From Siphonodentalium dalli (Eukaryota > Mollusca > Scaphopoda > Gadilida > Siphonodentaliidae): 64,000 bases of DNA. The notes under the pieces were generated by a model. It saw nothing but the letters and a program-made list of their open reading frames with translations, was not told where the DNA came from and did not search any database. Below are positions 34,955-46,689 of this stretch, in pieces. Numbering within the stretch: position 1 is the first letter of the stretch; each line of letters opens with the position of its first letter. The position numbers were made by a program, and so were the translations under genes. The DNA lies in assembly GCA_032622095.1 (NCBI GenBank), contig CP136063.1, positions 74,005,980 through 74,069,979 on the forward strand. Direction: 5' to 3'.

Positions 34955-35270
34955 CACAACACCTGGATGAACATCGCCCAAAATTTCAAAGAAATCGACC
35001 ATGCAACTCCATAGAAACACCATCTGAACTACGCTCAATTGTAAATATTTACATCTCGATTCGGGAAGCAACAATCGGCGATAAACTAACGCAAATGATT
35101 TCGCCATCGATACTCATTGCATTAAATAAATATATAAGACTCATGGTGTGGTTTTAAATTTGGATTAATATTCATAAAAATAACTACTTTGAGCAAGATT
35201 ATTCTCCATTTCTATTTGACCACCCAACTGGAGCGTTTCGCATCACTTTAACAAATCGCACTGGTCTGTA
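34955..35270 (+). repeat. Interspersed repeat family E, copy
   Basis: Contains CTACGCTCAATTGTAAATAT, ACGCAAATGATTTCGCCATC and GAGCAAGATTATTCTCCATT, ending near CATCACTTTAA. Collinear with 40197-40565 and 51555-51792. Confidence 0.75.
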
Positions 35271-35700
35271 TTTGCAGTCCTGAACGCGTTGACCCTGCAC
35301 ATGTATCAATAATTAGAACGTCCTTTTAGACCTACAAACATGTGCCCAAAAGATATTGTCAACGTATTGCGTCACACCACATTTTTTACAAATGCCACAC
35401 TACCCTTAAAAGGGATCGAGAAAAATATGACATCTTAAAAAAAAAACACCAAACCCTCCCATAAATTATTCGCCCATTTGACAGTCGTAACTTTTGTTCG
35501 TGTGGCTTTATTTGATGTTTCTAGTCGGGAAACATGTTTGTTCATTTTTTCGCGCAATTTCCAGCCATGTACAAGTGGCCATTCAACTGCAAGGATTATT
35601 TATGCTGAAACTAGCTTGGGGATCCCAGGGTAAATCACTCTACTAATTTTTAGTTGGTGTATTGAAACGTATAATGTAAAACATTTATATACTGACTGAC

Positions 35701-36024
35701 CTCTCTCTCCATGTATGTCGAGTTCTCCGAATCAACAAGAGAGTCCGAGTTCAAGCTGGTATGGTAGGATGAAAGCACACACCTATATCCGGTGTCGTCC
35801 TTGATGGCGTTGGCAGAGTTGCATTGTTCATGTTGTGCACATGCAGTGCTACATTCAATACGGCTCCGCGCGCGAATCTCCTCATGAAACCCATAACCCG
35901 TACCACCAATTTTCTTCTTCACGGTATGGAACTTGTCATTGGATGATTTTGCATGGACTCCGAAAAGAGTGACAATTGTCAGAATTGAGAGCAGGTAAAC
36001 CTTTGTGAGATCAACTTCCACCAT
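35701..36024 (-). CDS. Secreted PAN/IgGFc-binding-domain protein, exon 1 (signal peptide + PAN/apple)
   Basis: This exon encodes 108 residues from the Met at 36022-36024. A second upstream in-frame Met at 36055-36057 is possible, but the chosen one places a classical signal peptide at the N-terminus (MVEVDLTK, then VYLLSILTIVTLFGVHA). The mature part has a PAN/apple-like module with CSTACAQHEQCNSANAI, then C in GYRCVLSSYH and the ending NSTYMERE. PAN modules bind proteins or carbohydrates. The donor after the final Glu reads GAG|GTCAGT, phase 0, matching exon 2. Upstream on the minus strand a GGGCGG box and TATACACTATAT lie near 36180-36202 and may be promoter parts. Only four or so Cys are visible, so the PAN fold is shortened or diverged. 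Confidence 0.75.
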
Positions 36025-36179
36025 ATTTGTTATTTTCAAACTTTTGAACCGACTCAAGATAAACGTGCTGTTTAGTATGTTCAGCTACAGCGTGAGTGTG
36101 CATGCAGCTCAAAAAACACAACACATAACCCCAAGCTGTCACCAAGGAGTTTTGACCATAACATTTACTGGGTGGTCGC

Positions 36180-36202
36180 CCATATAGTGTATAATGCTCC
36201 GC
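36180..36202 (-). promoter_or_regulatory. Possible core promoter of the PAN/IgGFc-BP gene
   Basis: On the minus strand GGGCGGAGC is followed by TTATACACTATAT, about 160 bases above the chosen start codon. Weak, motif-only evidence. Confidence 0.25.
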
Positions 36203-36884
36203 CCATTCTGCACATTGCTACGGCAATCTTATATTGAACTTTCATTGAGAGTTCATGAGAGTGTCAAGCTTCACCATCTTCAAACTTATAGCACTTTAAC
36301 AATGGAAGGTTTTGTTATTATAAGTACGTGTCATCAGTGTCACGTAAAAGAATAACGTGTAATCGATTGGTTTACTTCTGGTCAGATTCATCACCGCCCT
36401 TCTCGGTTACCTTGTTTTATTCCTCTGAAACGGAACAAGGCAACCACATCACGTATACAATTAGTCTAGTGTGCCCTAAATATAGTTTGTGTTTCTTTAA
36501 TTTCCGATTCGCGTTCAAGTCTGGAACAGAATTTATATGGCATATACTTAAAGATGTATTCAGGGTTATTGATATCGTGTAAACACTCTTGCTTGATAAG
36601 CACCATAATGCATAACATACGTTTGTGTTGGGGAAAATAATCAGTCAAGTCTATAACTAATGTTATTTAGTGGAATACTATAGGGACCATTAAATGGAAA
36701 AAAAAATTCAGGTCACCCATAGCATGCAGTTGGGGCAGTATATGAGGCCTAAGCAGGATGAGGTCCCCAGAGGGTGAATCTTCGGTTTCGCCTACCAGTA
36801 GGTCCAACCAGATCTTAGTTTAAATTTATTGTCCCTATATCGTCTTTGTATAATGTTTTGTGATAAGAATTTACCGCGACATTA
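36203..36884. other. No gene seen
   Basis: Upstream flank of the PAN/IgGFc-BP gene. A fragment at 36757-36780 (GAGGTCCCCAGAGGGTGAAT) matches the arm of the palindrome at 44797-44909. Confidence 0.4.
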
Positions 36885-37099
36885 TAGTAATGCCCAAAGT
36901 AATTGACCACTTAACCACAGCAGAATTATGGGTAATTTTTCAGGATTTATTCGGAAATACGGCTTGTTGCCATTCATCGGAAAGCTCTCGCCGAGAGCTT
37001 TCCGGTGAATTGCAACAAGCCATATTTCCGACTAAATCCTGAAAAATTACCCGTAATTCTGCTGTGGTTAAGTGGTCAATTACTTTGGGCATTACTGTA
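36883..37099. mobile_element. Palindromic TA-flanked MITE, family R, copy 3
   Basis: Element 36885-37097 (213 bp) with TA on both sides. The first base is T instead of C. Same palindromic body, with CTTAACCACAGCAGAATTAT and the central CTCTCGCCGAGAG. Confidence 0.85.
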
Positions 37100-37307
37100 T
37101 ATGGATCAATGGAGAACATCACACCGGATATTGTGTATTTTCGCGGCATCTCGGATAGTCGTTCATACCAAAATCGTAACATGTTTTGCGCTGAATGGGG
37201 TGGGACATGGAATAAAGTGACAAACCGCTGAAAAGGGTTTGGATCCCACGTAGATGACGCATTTTGGTGTCAAGAGAAAGCATGATATTCACCCAAACCC
37301 AATACAA

Positions 37308-38334
37308 TTCAATTCAATTCTTTAATCTCAGTAAACCTATAAACATGGTATCTGAGATATACAAATTTAAATAAAAATATATGACAAAAGCACATTTAAC
37401 AGGTACATAATTATATAATAGTATATGTAATATTAATGTATTCATTGAAGGCACATCCACCCAAAACTTATGTTATTAAACCTTTAGGTGCGAATGAGAC
37501 TCTTCCCTATTCGACAGTATTGTGAATATCGCAATCATTGAACATAATAACAAAAATAGAAAAACATCATTGAATAAAAAGATAAAGACCAAGTAGATGT
37601 GCCCGTTATATACTATATACAGACTATCTATTTATTTGATACAAACGCACACACAACATTGAAGAGAAAGTTCAACTTTCAGGGATGTACATGTAAATTT
37701 AATGGGTAAAGCTATGAGGGGTGGAAACTGTTCTTGCACATTGTCTAAACAATAATAGAGCTAGAGACTTCAAATGTTGACGCCATAATTCACCAATAAT
37801 TCATATTCCAGGAACGTATAGCTGCTAGTTTAAGTGGTGTCGCTATAGCAGGGTCTTGCACGATTCTTGGGCGATATCTCAAGAAATTAGGATCTAGAAA
37901 GTTCCTAATCCCAGGATTGATGTACTAAGCCTAAACAGAAGGCCATATTCAAATTTAAGCTAGGCAGCCGCATGGTTTTAAACGGGTGGGACAAAGAGGG
38001 GTGCAAACGGTTCTTGGCCTTTGTGACAACAACAGCGTAGGCGAAATACATTTTCGTCTCAAGTCAGCATTTATACATTTTTATGCATGTCGCTATGACA
38101 GTATTCCTGAGTGAATGACGCGAGTGTATCAAATAAATAGATAGTCTGTACATATAGTGGGCACATCCACTCTGTTTTGGGCGGATGTGCCTTCAGTGAA
38201 TGCATTAATAATAAATACCATTATATAACTATGTACCTGTTAAATGTGCTTTTGTCATGTATTTGTATTTAAATGTGTATATCTCACATACCATGTTTAC
38301 TGGTTTATTGAGATTAAATAATTGAATTGAATTG
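37308..38334. repeat. ~1-kb inverted structure with (AATTC)n-tailed arms
   Basis: Both ends carry a short AATTC repeat next to TTTAATCTCAGTAAACC (left), or TTTATTGAGATTAAATAATT (right, the complement). Inner arm segments also match inversely: GCACATCCACCC near 37450 with GGCGGATGTGCC near 38181, and AGACTATCTATTTATTTGAT with its complement near 38133. The AATTC-type tail looks like a LINE or SINE 3' end. Two head-to-head copies of one element, or one foldback, would explain it. Confidence 0.65.
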
Positions 38335-38412
38335 AACATTTGGTTGTCGGACAGTATCTTAAAGTCGTGAAATGTGAACATTAAACTCGGCCAATGAAAC
38401 TACACCAGGGCT

Positions 38413-38510
38413 TTCTCTATACCCCGCAACTAACAGCTATCTCCATACCCCGCAACTAACAGCTATCTCCATAACCCGCAACTAACACCTATCTCCATGC
38501 CCCGCAACTA
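38413..38510. repeat. 26-bp minisatellite, ~4 copies
   Basis: Unit CGCAACTAACAGCTATCTCC followed by ATACCC. Repeats start near 38425, 38451, 38477 and 38503. Confidence 0.9.
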
Positions 38511-39078
38511 GCATCTTCCGCTCAGATGATCGGCATCCACAAAGAGGTAATAGGATGTCTCTAACAGCTAAATTTATACTTGTGATGCCTTTTTCGTCAC
38601 GGAGATTGAAAAGATGTCGGAGAGGCATGTTAGTATTTACTGTCAATTTTAATACATGTACATGGTCGCATTAGTGTGGGTGATACATATACTTACGGTA
38701 CGGTGGCGAATCACGTGGTTTCGAGGTTGGTGAGTATATATGCCACGCAAAATGGACGAGGCTATAGGGCAAACGCACAAAAACATAATTTATGAGGAAC
38801 TGACACAAAACACAGCATATTGACTGTTACGAGCTTATGCTAGTTTATCTTTAAAACAAGTTGATACCTTATTTGTTCCGAAATACTCGGAAGTTTTTTA
38901 TAACATTCTGATCAAAGTTGCCAGTCGGAGGAACGTGGAATACACCACACATAGCCTACATCTAGGATAATCCTTCTACGGACATCTTTGGTCAGAATGT
39001 TAGAGCAAACAACTGTGAGTTTGGACACAAATTAGGTATCTGCTTGTTTCACAAATAGTATAGCATATATGCCCGTAA
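38511..39078. other. No gene seen
   Basis: No recognised frame or repeat between the minisatellite and the next element. Confidence 0.35.
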
Positions 39079-39469
39079 CCCTTTACCCAACAGAAGGGCC
39101 CTGTGGCAATGCATTCTCTTATATATGCGAGTCGACCATAGGTCGCCTCGCATATATAAGAGAAAGCATTGGCTTAACACATTAAAAATTATAAAATTGT
39201 TAAAGAATGTAAGAAAAAATGGTAAAAAGTGTTAAAACAAAGATTTTTTTAGGCCAATGCATTCTCTTATATATGCGAGGCGACCTATGGTCGACTCGCA
39301 TATATAAGAGAATGCATTGCCACAGGGCATAACTGTAACTATCACAATGTGGTCAAGTAGCCGGTTCCAATGATATCCATATTTGTATGGTTCTATTGAG
39401 ACAGACCGAAGATATTTTAGGCTGTTGAAGCTTTATTTGGCCGGTTTTGGCCGTTTTGTTGTTAAAGGG
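39075..39469. mobile_element. TTAA-type MITE (CCCTTTACCCAACA ends) with two hairpin modules
   Basis: Element 39079-39469. The left end CCCTTTACCCAACAGAAGGG follows GTAA, a decayed TTAA. The right end TTGTTGTTAAAGGG is mutated. Two hairpin modules (about 39105-39175 and 39253-39325) flank an A/T-rich spacer. A tail follows with CACAATGTGGTCAAG and GGCCGGTTTTGGCCGTTTTG. It is the reverse orientation of 45344-45725. Confidence 0.75.
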
Positions 39470-40196
39470 TTTTAACTGCCAAAATACTGCGTAATATATT
39501 GTTATCCTAGTTTATTACCATTTTCCTCGTTTCATGTCGAGCTTTAGATCGCCTGTGGCATTTTGAATGCGTGATACTCATCCAATCGAAACCACGCGAT
39601 TCCCCAGCGTGGTACTACTCATCAAGACAGCATAGTTGCAAACGAAAACGATTGTATATATGTTGGCGAGCTTCCTCTCAGAACTTGGGAACTCTTCTAC
39701 CAAGATATAACAATCTTCCTCCAAGATGAACAGCAGACGAATTCTTGAACATGTATTTGCTCTAGGTGTAACTTAAAATAAACTCGCTGTTTCAGGGCCC
39801 ATATACTTATATATACTTAGTTTATTGCGAAGCCCGGAAATTGCATGCATGGCAATATTTCGCTCAGCTATCTTGTTTTTTTTTATTTCCACCATATAGT
39901 TTGCCCAAGGGTATATTAATTAACATAATTTTAATTACCTTCTTCGGCAATGCTGTATGGAATAAAATGTTCTTGAACATTAGTATGGTTTAAAATGTCG
40001 ACAATCAGGTGTAGGTTGTGTGTGGGTCGGTGATATGTTGGCACTGAGAACTACTGGCACGCGTACGGTTGTTTCATGAGATTAGGTAGCCCATGCAGGC
40101 GTCCTCGGGCTCGGTATTCTAGGGGATGCTGGCGACACAAGTTGTCTCAATAACAAACGATCCATAAGAATAACGACAGTGTGATTTAAAGACATA
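39470..40196. other. No gene seen
   Basis: No recognised frame, repeat array or element ends. Confidence 0.35.
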
Positions 40197-40565
40197 TTAA
40201 GGACTTGTTCGAGTGCGTGAAACTGATAAGTTAGTACCCAGGCGCTATATAGCAACTAGAGGAATGTAGCATTCTACTAACATCGTCGAAAATTTCCAAC
40301 AAATCGACCGTACCACTGCAAAGATAAAATCGTGTGAACTACGCTCAATTGTAAATATTTACATCTTGACTCGGTACGCAACTATCGGCGATAAATTAAC
40401 GCAAACGATTTCGCAAACAAGAGTCACTGCATTTAATTAATATATACGCATGACGGTGTGCGTTGTGAATTTTGGATATAATATTTGTATACATAACTAT
40501 TTTGAGCAAGATTATTCCTCATTTCTATTTGATCACCCTACCTGCGTGTTTCACATCACTTTAAG
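40197..40565 (+). repeat. Interspersed repeat family E, long copy
   Basis: The longest copy, about 370 bp, running from ACATATTAAGGACTTGTTCG through TAGCATTCTACTAACATCG and CTACGCTCAATTGTAAATAT to the CATCACTTTAA end. Both termini can be compared with the inverted copy 53335-53700. Confidence 0.75.
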
Positions 40566-41459
40566 ATTCACGGAATAATTTGTTCAGAATACGCCAATAA
40601 TGGTTGTTTTGCTTTTGGTGTCAGTGTCACTCATCAAACCCCTCGTGCTGATGTGACACGTACTCACGTTCTGTGTGGAGGTAGGAAGAGTGGCTACTTC
40701 AGTATTAATAACTCGTGCACTGATCAATTTTTAAATTGTGTATGGTTTACGAATAACTGTATCGACGTCAATAAAGCTTGCTTCTATCGCCCGCGCTGTT
40801 CATGCCGCCTGTAAATAAGCCAGAATCACTGGCTGGCGAACAACATGGCCAATTCTGGAGAATTCCCTAAATTATACCAACCCATCGGCAAAGGTCAAAG
40901 ATCTGGAATAGCATCCGTTTTTAAAGTCGACATTGTGTCGATTGCGGGCAGTATTTTTGTCAAATTTATATAAGATTTTAGCTATTTTGTGTCCATGTAC
41001 ATATATTTTGCGAAACCTATTTACCGTAATGTATTCATGTCCTGTTTTAATTATGTTAGTGAAGTTGTCACATGTGAGATTCGGCACTGCATTGTATTAT
41101 TTTTTATTTTTTGGAATTTCCTGGCTGGATGTCAATCATGCCATATACTAAAAATAGATACTACTTCTCAAATTTGATCTCCGCCAAACCAACAGAGAAT
41201 CCACCGCGATCAAGTTATGTCGATTATTGTACACATTGTTTATGGTCAATCGATAGTACCACGCTTCATGTCTTGTCAGGCACCTCTGACTACGAGTTGT
41301 ATATATTTCCTCGATCATACCATGAATCTCGATTTACTTCTGGCTAACGGTCGTAGAGATCATATTCCACCAGCATTCTCAACAAGAAAACTAAGATGCA
41401 TGCATCAGGTCGGCCGTGAACTATCTACCATAGAATTGTTGTAGCTATCGATTATACAT
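40566..41459. other. No confident gene; family A fragment near the end
   Basis: Overlapping short frames (40872-41444, both strands) have no recognised domain. 41316-41385 matches family A (ATCATACCATGAATC; GGTCGTAGAGATCATATTCC). Confidence 0.35.
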
Positions 41460-41474
41460 TTTGAAACACCTGTC

Positions 41475-41840
41475 TGTATGTATGTATGTATGTATGTGTG
41501 TATGCGTGAATGCATGTGTGTATGTGTTATAGACTCTAACACTGCTCGAATTTGGTATTTAACGTGTCAACTTGACCTCGCTCATAGGCATGTTTCTGGA
41601 CCTTGACCGATCCGACTAAAAATTTGTGTGTAGGACTACTTCGATCCCGGGAGCAATATGGACGGGTCCAATTTCACGTGGGACCATGTTCTCGAACGTG
41701 CTGATATAGGCATGTTTCTGGACCAATTGACCAATAGTTTGGCCAGACGCTGTATATACTGGGTACTGTCCAGATGGAGGCGATCACAAAAAAAATCCCT
41801 AACTAGCCCGAACGAAGTCGAGTACATCAGCTAGTTTAAT
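41475..41840 (+). mobile_element. Helitron-like non-autonomous repeat, family H, copy 1
   Basis: Begins with a TATG microsatellite, then TGTTATAGACTCTAACACTGCTCG, a GATCCCGGGAGCAATATG-like phrase and GGACCAATTGACC. The 3' end is a hairpin CCCGAACGAAGTCGAG, then TACATCAGCTAGTTT. A hairpin followed some ten bases later by CTAGT resembles a Helitron 3' terminus. Copies are at 46015-46270 (partial) and 46690-47015. Confidence 0.55.
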
Positions 41841-42350
41841 ATATATTCTGGACATTTGTCTGTCTGTTTGTCTGTTAGCTATGGCCGGGAAAACTGCCGG
41901 ACAGATTTGACGAAATTTGATACCTAGGGGAAATTATTTCCAGGGAGTATTTTGGACGGGTCAAATCTTGATCCCGACCTGACTTTGACATTCAAAAAGA
42001 TCAATTCAAGGTCAAATCTGGTAAAACGGAAGTATTTCAACGAAATTTGATACCTACTGTTACTTTTGTCCCAGGAGTGTTTCGGGTGGGTCAAATCATG
42101 ACCCTGACCTGATCTTGACATTCAAAATTGTCAATTCAAGGTCAAATCGGGTATAAAGCCGGGCGGATTTCGACGGGTACTTTTGTCGTGACTTTTGTCC
42201 GGGGAGTGTTTTGGACGGGTCAAATCGTGACCCCGACATGACCTTCACCTTTAAAATAGTCAATTCAAGGTTAAATCGCGCATTTCTCCGAAAATCAGAG
42301 GGGAACATCCCGGACGAAGTGGGGTCCACGAGCTACTATTATATATTTCT
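41841..42350 (+). mobile_element. Helitron-like repeat with ~133-bp tandem core
   Basis: Starts with a CTGT microsatellite (41855-41877). It then has three units containing GGACGGGTCAAATC, CCGACCTGA and GTCAATTCAAGGTCAAATC. It ends in CCCGGACGAAGTGGGGTCC, then ACGAGCTACTA. Microsatellite, tandem core and an ACGAAG-loop hairpin repeat the plan of the preceding element with a different core. Confidence 0.55.
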
Positions 42351-42589
42351 AGATTTAGTTACAAACTAAATACCTGTATATTGTACAAAGAAATGTTTGA
42401 CAAATATATCTGTATCAATATTACCATACGGGTCATTAAAATAGATACGACGAAACAAATTTTGAAGGGTGCATGTATCAGGTAAATTTTTATATTTCAA
42501 ATGATGACAGGAATGCAGAAAGTTGAAGTACCTACGTAATACTGGCTATCCGCATGAAGAGATATACATGTATATAAAAACCAGATGAG

Positions 42590-42840
42590 GGATATGTCTG
42601 TACAGTTGCTAAACAATTCAGTCATGCAAAAGAGGATCAAAGAGTAAGATACCAAATTGCTGCCTGTGGTAATGTTTTTTAACGAAATTCGGGAAAATTA
42701 GATTACTCTCACCCTGGTTATCCAGAAGATAATTGTGGAATCTGATGACGATCGGACAAGGGTGTCGTCTGTAGGATCAACCAAATTATTTAGCCATAAA
42801 AATAGTAAAATTGAAGATCACCGCTGGCAGTGATGTCTTC
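42590..42840. repeat. Repeat related to 6735-7090
   Basis: Phrases such as CAGTCATGCAAAAGAGG, GATGACGATCGGACAAGGG and ACCGCTGGCAGTGATG match the family whose arrays lie at 6735-7090 and 43490-43770. The ORF at 42830-43192 is not recognised. Confidence 0.45.
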
Positions 42841-43489
42841 ACAAGGACAGTTTGAGAACAAAATATGGCTCACATCTAGCGGTGACCCAAAATATCCACA
42901 TAAGAAAAAGTTCTCCAATAAAAGCTGGCTGCAGGGTGCGCCAATTGATTCAAATTCGAAATTTAGCAGGGTGTACTGCTTGTGGCCATGTTTTCCCCGC
43001 AAATTTGATAGACTGATGGACAAAACCACTGAATCCGTTGAATCAATATACATGTATACATGGATTAATTTATATGCATTGTTATACACAGTACTGGTAT
43101 ATAAGGGTACTGAAAATAACTATATTACTAGTATACACAAAATAAACCATATATCATGGCTATGGGTTCTAATATCCGAACATGACAGCTGAGAACTTGG
43201 TGTGAATTAAAGAGTGGTGGTTTCTCAAGCATATCTAACCCTCCACGTTAGAAACATGCCATTAAATGTCATAAGTATAATCTAGCTTGAGGACAGAAGT
43301 GATCCATAAAACCCCCCTTAATTCAACAGGTCCTCGCGCGATGTATGATCGATCACATGATGATCTAGGGGGATTAGAATTGATGTATAAAAACAGCACT
43401 GCATGTAAATATAAAATAAAATAGTGCTACATCTTATTACAGATTATTGCCATATATAATCAGTGATTATACAGACAGTCTGACAAAAT

Positions 43490-43776
43490 AAAGTTTCAGT
43501 GACACTCTATCCGAAGAGGGGAATAATTTCATCTGTTACAGTCAATGGAGCAATTATGAATCTGGAAAGGTGAAATTTCTAAGTAATACTAGATATCGAC
43601 ATGACGCGATAAAATATAACGTAAATGCAATATGGCCGCTGGCGACCATTTTTTCCTATGAAATTAAAAAAATATTTGATAGCTCTCATCTGATAGATCA
43701 ATATCAAGATAAATATGAAGTTTGGTGATGATCGGATGAGTGAAGTGAACTGTGCTAAACGGTTTAGTAATGCTTA
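43490..43776. repeat. Repeat related to 6176-7090
   Basis: GTTTCAGTGACACTCTA, GAGGGGAATAATTTCATC and AATATGGCCGCTGGCGACC recapitulate the order found at about 6205-7000, including the flank preceding the internal units. Confidence 0.5.
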
Positions 43777-44085
43777 AAAAGATTCTTACCTTAATATTTT
43801 TATGTTCACTTTATAAACTTCACAGAGTCATCTTTGTCATGTATTGAGTTTGATATCTTTTGTTAACAGTTTATAAATCATGTATGTCTCATGTTTGTTA
43901 TTTTAATTTATGTGTTTATTATCATTAAATAAAGTTGCATTCCTTAAAAAGATTCTTACCTCAATGTTTTTATGTTCACTTTATAAACTCCACTGAGTCA
44001 TCTTTGTCATGTATTGAATTTGATATCTTTTGTTAACAGTTTATAAATTAGGTATGTCTCGTGTTCGTTATTATATTATATACAC
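43777..44085. repeat. Tandem duplication, ~168-bp unit
   Basis: Two copies (43777-43945, 43946-44085) share AAAGATTCTTACCT, TTATGTTCACTTTATAAACT and GATATCTTTTGTTAACAG at roughly 90% identity by eye. The first ends ATTAAATAAAGTTGCATTCC, like a retroposon tail with an AATAAA signal. Confidence 0.75.
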
Positions 44086-44796
44086 TTTATAGTGTGTTTT
44101 CAGAACGAAAAAAAATTGAATAAAATCAACAAATTTGTAAATTTAAAAACAATTCAAACGTTGTTGTATTCCATATCCCAGCCCGGACATATACACCAAA
44201 TTTCAATAATATTCATTGAGAAACAACGGACCAAACGCTATATAACACCCGTATACATCTTTTATTCCGAATCGGACTCGGGTACATGTTATAGTAGGTA
44301 CCGAATTGACACACGTCGACTGGGCGAGTTGGCCATGGGGCGATTAGGCCGATTCCGGCACATTCTATAATTTACCGTATGTATCCGTTTACGCGTAGTT
44401 TACTTTAGAAAGTTCCGCAATTAATACCGTAAATAGAGCGACCTTATTTGACAGAGAATGCCTCTGTTATTGATTATCAAGTTGCTGTACATTAAAAACG
44501 ACAAATTCACATGCTCGTTCAAGCGCAGTAGTCTATTTTTCCCATGTTAAAGGACATCCACAAATACTAAATAACGCTAACCTACTGCCGAATGTTTGAC
44601 ACGACAACTGTTAACATATTTGGGCTGAATTCATCTGACGCGGTATTATTCCTCAAAATAAACAACAAAACCATCGTTACTTGGAAATGTAGTTTGGGCT
44701 AACATTTACATAAATCCTCCAGATCAATTATCCGACACACACGTCAGATGAAAAAGTCACATGAAGTAACCGGCCAAATTGGCCGAAACGACTCGG
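44086..44796. other. No gene seen
   Basis: Includes a GGCGAGTTGGCCATGGGGCG phrase near 44321-44341 of unknown origin. No confident frame. Confidence 0.35.
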
Positions 44797-44909
44797 CCTG
44801 TCATTTGCAGAATGAGGTTCCCAGAGGGTGAATTTAGTTATGCTACCCCGCATAGCGGGGTAGCATCACTAAATTCACCCTCTGGGAACCTCATTCTGCA
44901 AATGACAGG
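44797..44909. repeat. Near-perfect palindrome, ~55-bp arms
   Basis: The left arm CCTGTCATTTGCAGAATGAG, then GTTCCCAGAGGGTGAATTTA, is mirrored on the right. The centre is CTACCCCGC ATA GCGGGGTAG. Part of the arm occurs alone at 36757-36780, so this is probably a dispersed element and not a local structure. Confidence 0.8.
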
Positions 44910-45339
44910 CACACTATTTCAAGGCTTGGCGACATTCTACACCGGGTTCGTTAGTGAGATTTTCGTAACGCGCCATACTATATTCAGTATTAATTGTATT
45001 TTTCTCCAACATTTACTATCTGTGAATATTATGTCTTATTGCCACTCATGAGTCATGACTGAACACATCTTGTTTCTTTTGTCACAAAGCACTCAACAGT
45101 TCATTGCTGACAGAATCTTGAGACATGCTGAACATTATGAGTTGAATATGATTTCGATATTTCGCCGACTTGAATTTTCAAACAGGTATACATTTTTACT
45201 ATACTACATGCGACAAGCGTATGATCTGAACTGCATGTATTGGCTTATGACAATGCAATATTGGTGTATCATCGTTGCTAAGTGCCGTCTGCTGGTGAAA
45301 CGTGTGTTCCAAGTCTGCTCATTTGATCTTTTATTCATC

Positions 45340-45729
45340 TTAACCCTTTACCCAACAAAACGGCCAAAACCGGCCAAATAAAGCTTCAACAGCCTAAAAT
45401 ATCTTCGGTCTGTCTCAATAGAACCATACAAATATGGATATCATTGGAACCGGCTCCTTGACCACATTGTGATAGTTACGGTTATGCCCTGTGCCAATGC
45501 GTTCTCTTATATATGCGAGTCGACCATATTATAGGTCGCCTCGCATATATAAGAGAATGCATTGGCCTTTTTACCTTTTTACCATTTTTTCTTACATTCT
45601 TTAACAATTTTATAATTTTTAATGTGTTAAGCCAATGCATTCTCTTATATATGCGAGGCGACCTATGGTCGACTCGCATATGTAAGAGAATGCATTGACA
45701 CAGGGCCCTTCTGTTGGGTAAAGGGTTAA
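45340..45729. mobile_element. TTAA-flanked MITE (CCCTTTACCCAACA ends), intact, two hairpin modules
   Basis: Element 45344-45725 (382 bp) between TTAA at 45340-45343 and 45726-45729. Ends are CCCTTTACCCAACAAAACGG and CCTTCTGTTGGGTAAAGGG. It contains hairpin modules at about 45490-45565 and 45632-45707, with a T-rich spacer between. The best-preserved representative, used here as the reference for this family. No coding capacity. Confidence 0.85.
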
Positions 45730-46014
45730 TACCGTATCTGATAGTGATAATAATCATCGGAACTCCATTCACTTTGAGTGGCATGTAAAGTCATCAATCC
45801 AATGTACGAAACCGTTATTAGTTTGTTTTATTGAGGTTTATGATCGTTTTAGCTGCATATCATGTCAGGTTTAAAGGTCGAGGAAATGCTTGTGCAGGAT
45901 ATATTTCACTGATAATATATCACTGAACACATGCAGCTAGGAAAGCAACTAAAAACCTTTCGCAATTACATGTACATGAATCAAGTTACCTACCATGGGT
46001 GTGGACCACAGATC
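45730..46014. other. No gene seen
   Basis: Short stretch between the TTAA MITE and the TGTA microsatellite. Confidence 0.3.
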
Positions 46015-46270
46015 ATGTGTGTGCGTGCGTGTATGTATGTATGTATGTATGTATGTACTATGTATGTATGTGTGTATGTATGTATGTATGTATGTATTGC
46101 TCGACCGATCCGACTCAATATTTTTAAGTAGGCCTACTTTGATCCCAGGAACAATATGGGATGGTCCAATTTCACGTGCGACCGTGTCCTTGACCTTGGC
46201 ATAGCTCATATACGCTTATATAAGCATATTTCTGGACCGATCGAACAATAGTTTCTATTTGATCACTCTG
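46015..46270 (+). mobile_element. Family H Helitron-like repeat, 3'-truncated copy
   Basis: A (TGTA)n microsatellite at 46018-46100, then GCTCGACCGATCCGACTC, GATCCCAGGAACAATATG and TTTCTGGACCGATCGA. Truncated at about 46255, where family E end sequence begins. Confidence 0.55.
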
Positions 46271-46689
46271 TCGGCGTTTTTCACACCACTTTAAGACAGA
46301 AACCCTGCAGTACTGCAAATGCTTATAGCAGCGAGATCTAATGATATCTAATAGACACAAGCCGTGTAGCCGATTACAATCAAATAACTCTTTTATATTT
46401 CTGCTTCAGTCACTGCGATGTATTGTTATAGGTATATTCCGAAAGCGTGCCAATTTTCCATACGCCATTTCTCATATTGACCGTTAGAAGTCTATAAAAT
46501 GTTGTCGCTTCACTTGAACCTCACACTCACTGGGGAACAGAAGCGACCATTGTGCCACACAAGAACTTTACTTTAAGGCATGGCTAGTAGCTGAAAAATC
46601 AATGGCAAAATACTCTACGGTATTACGTGAGCCACATTATCAGTCAGTTTAAAACTAATTTGGGGCTATTTTCTAAAGTTATGAGTACA

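Noticed and set aside
45931-46204. Frames with Cys-Val-Tyr/Met repetition
   Set aside because: They translate a TGTA microsatellite at the start of a Helitron-like repeat.
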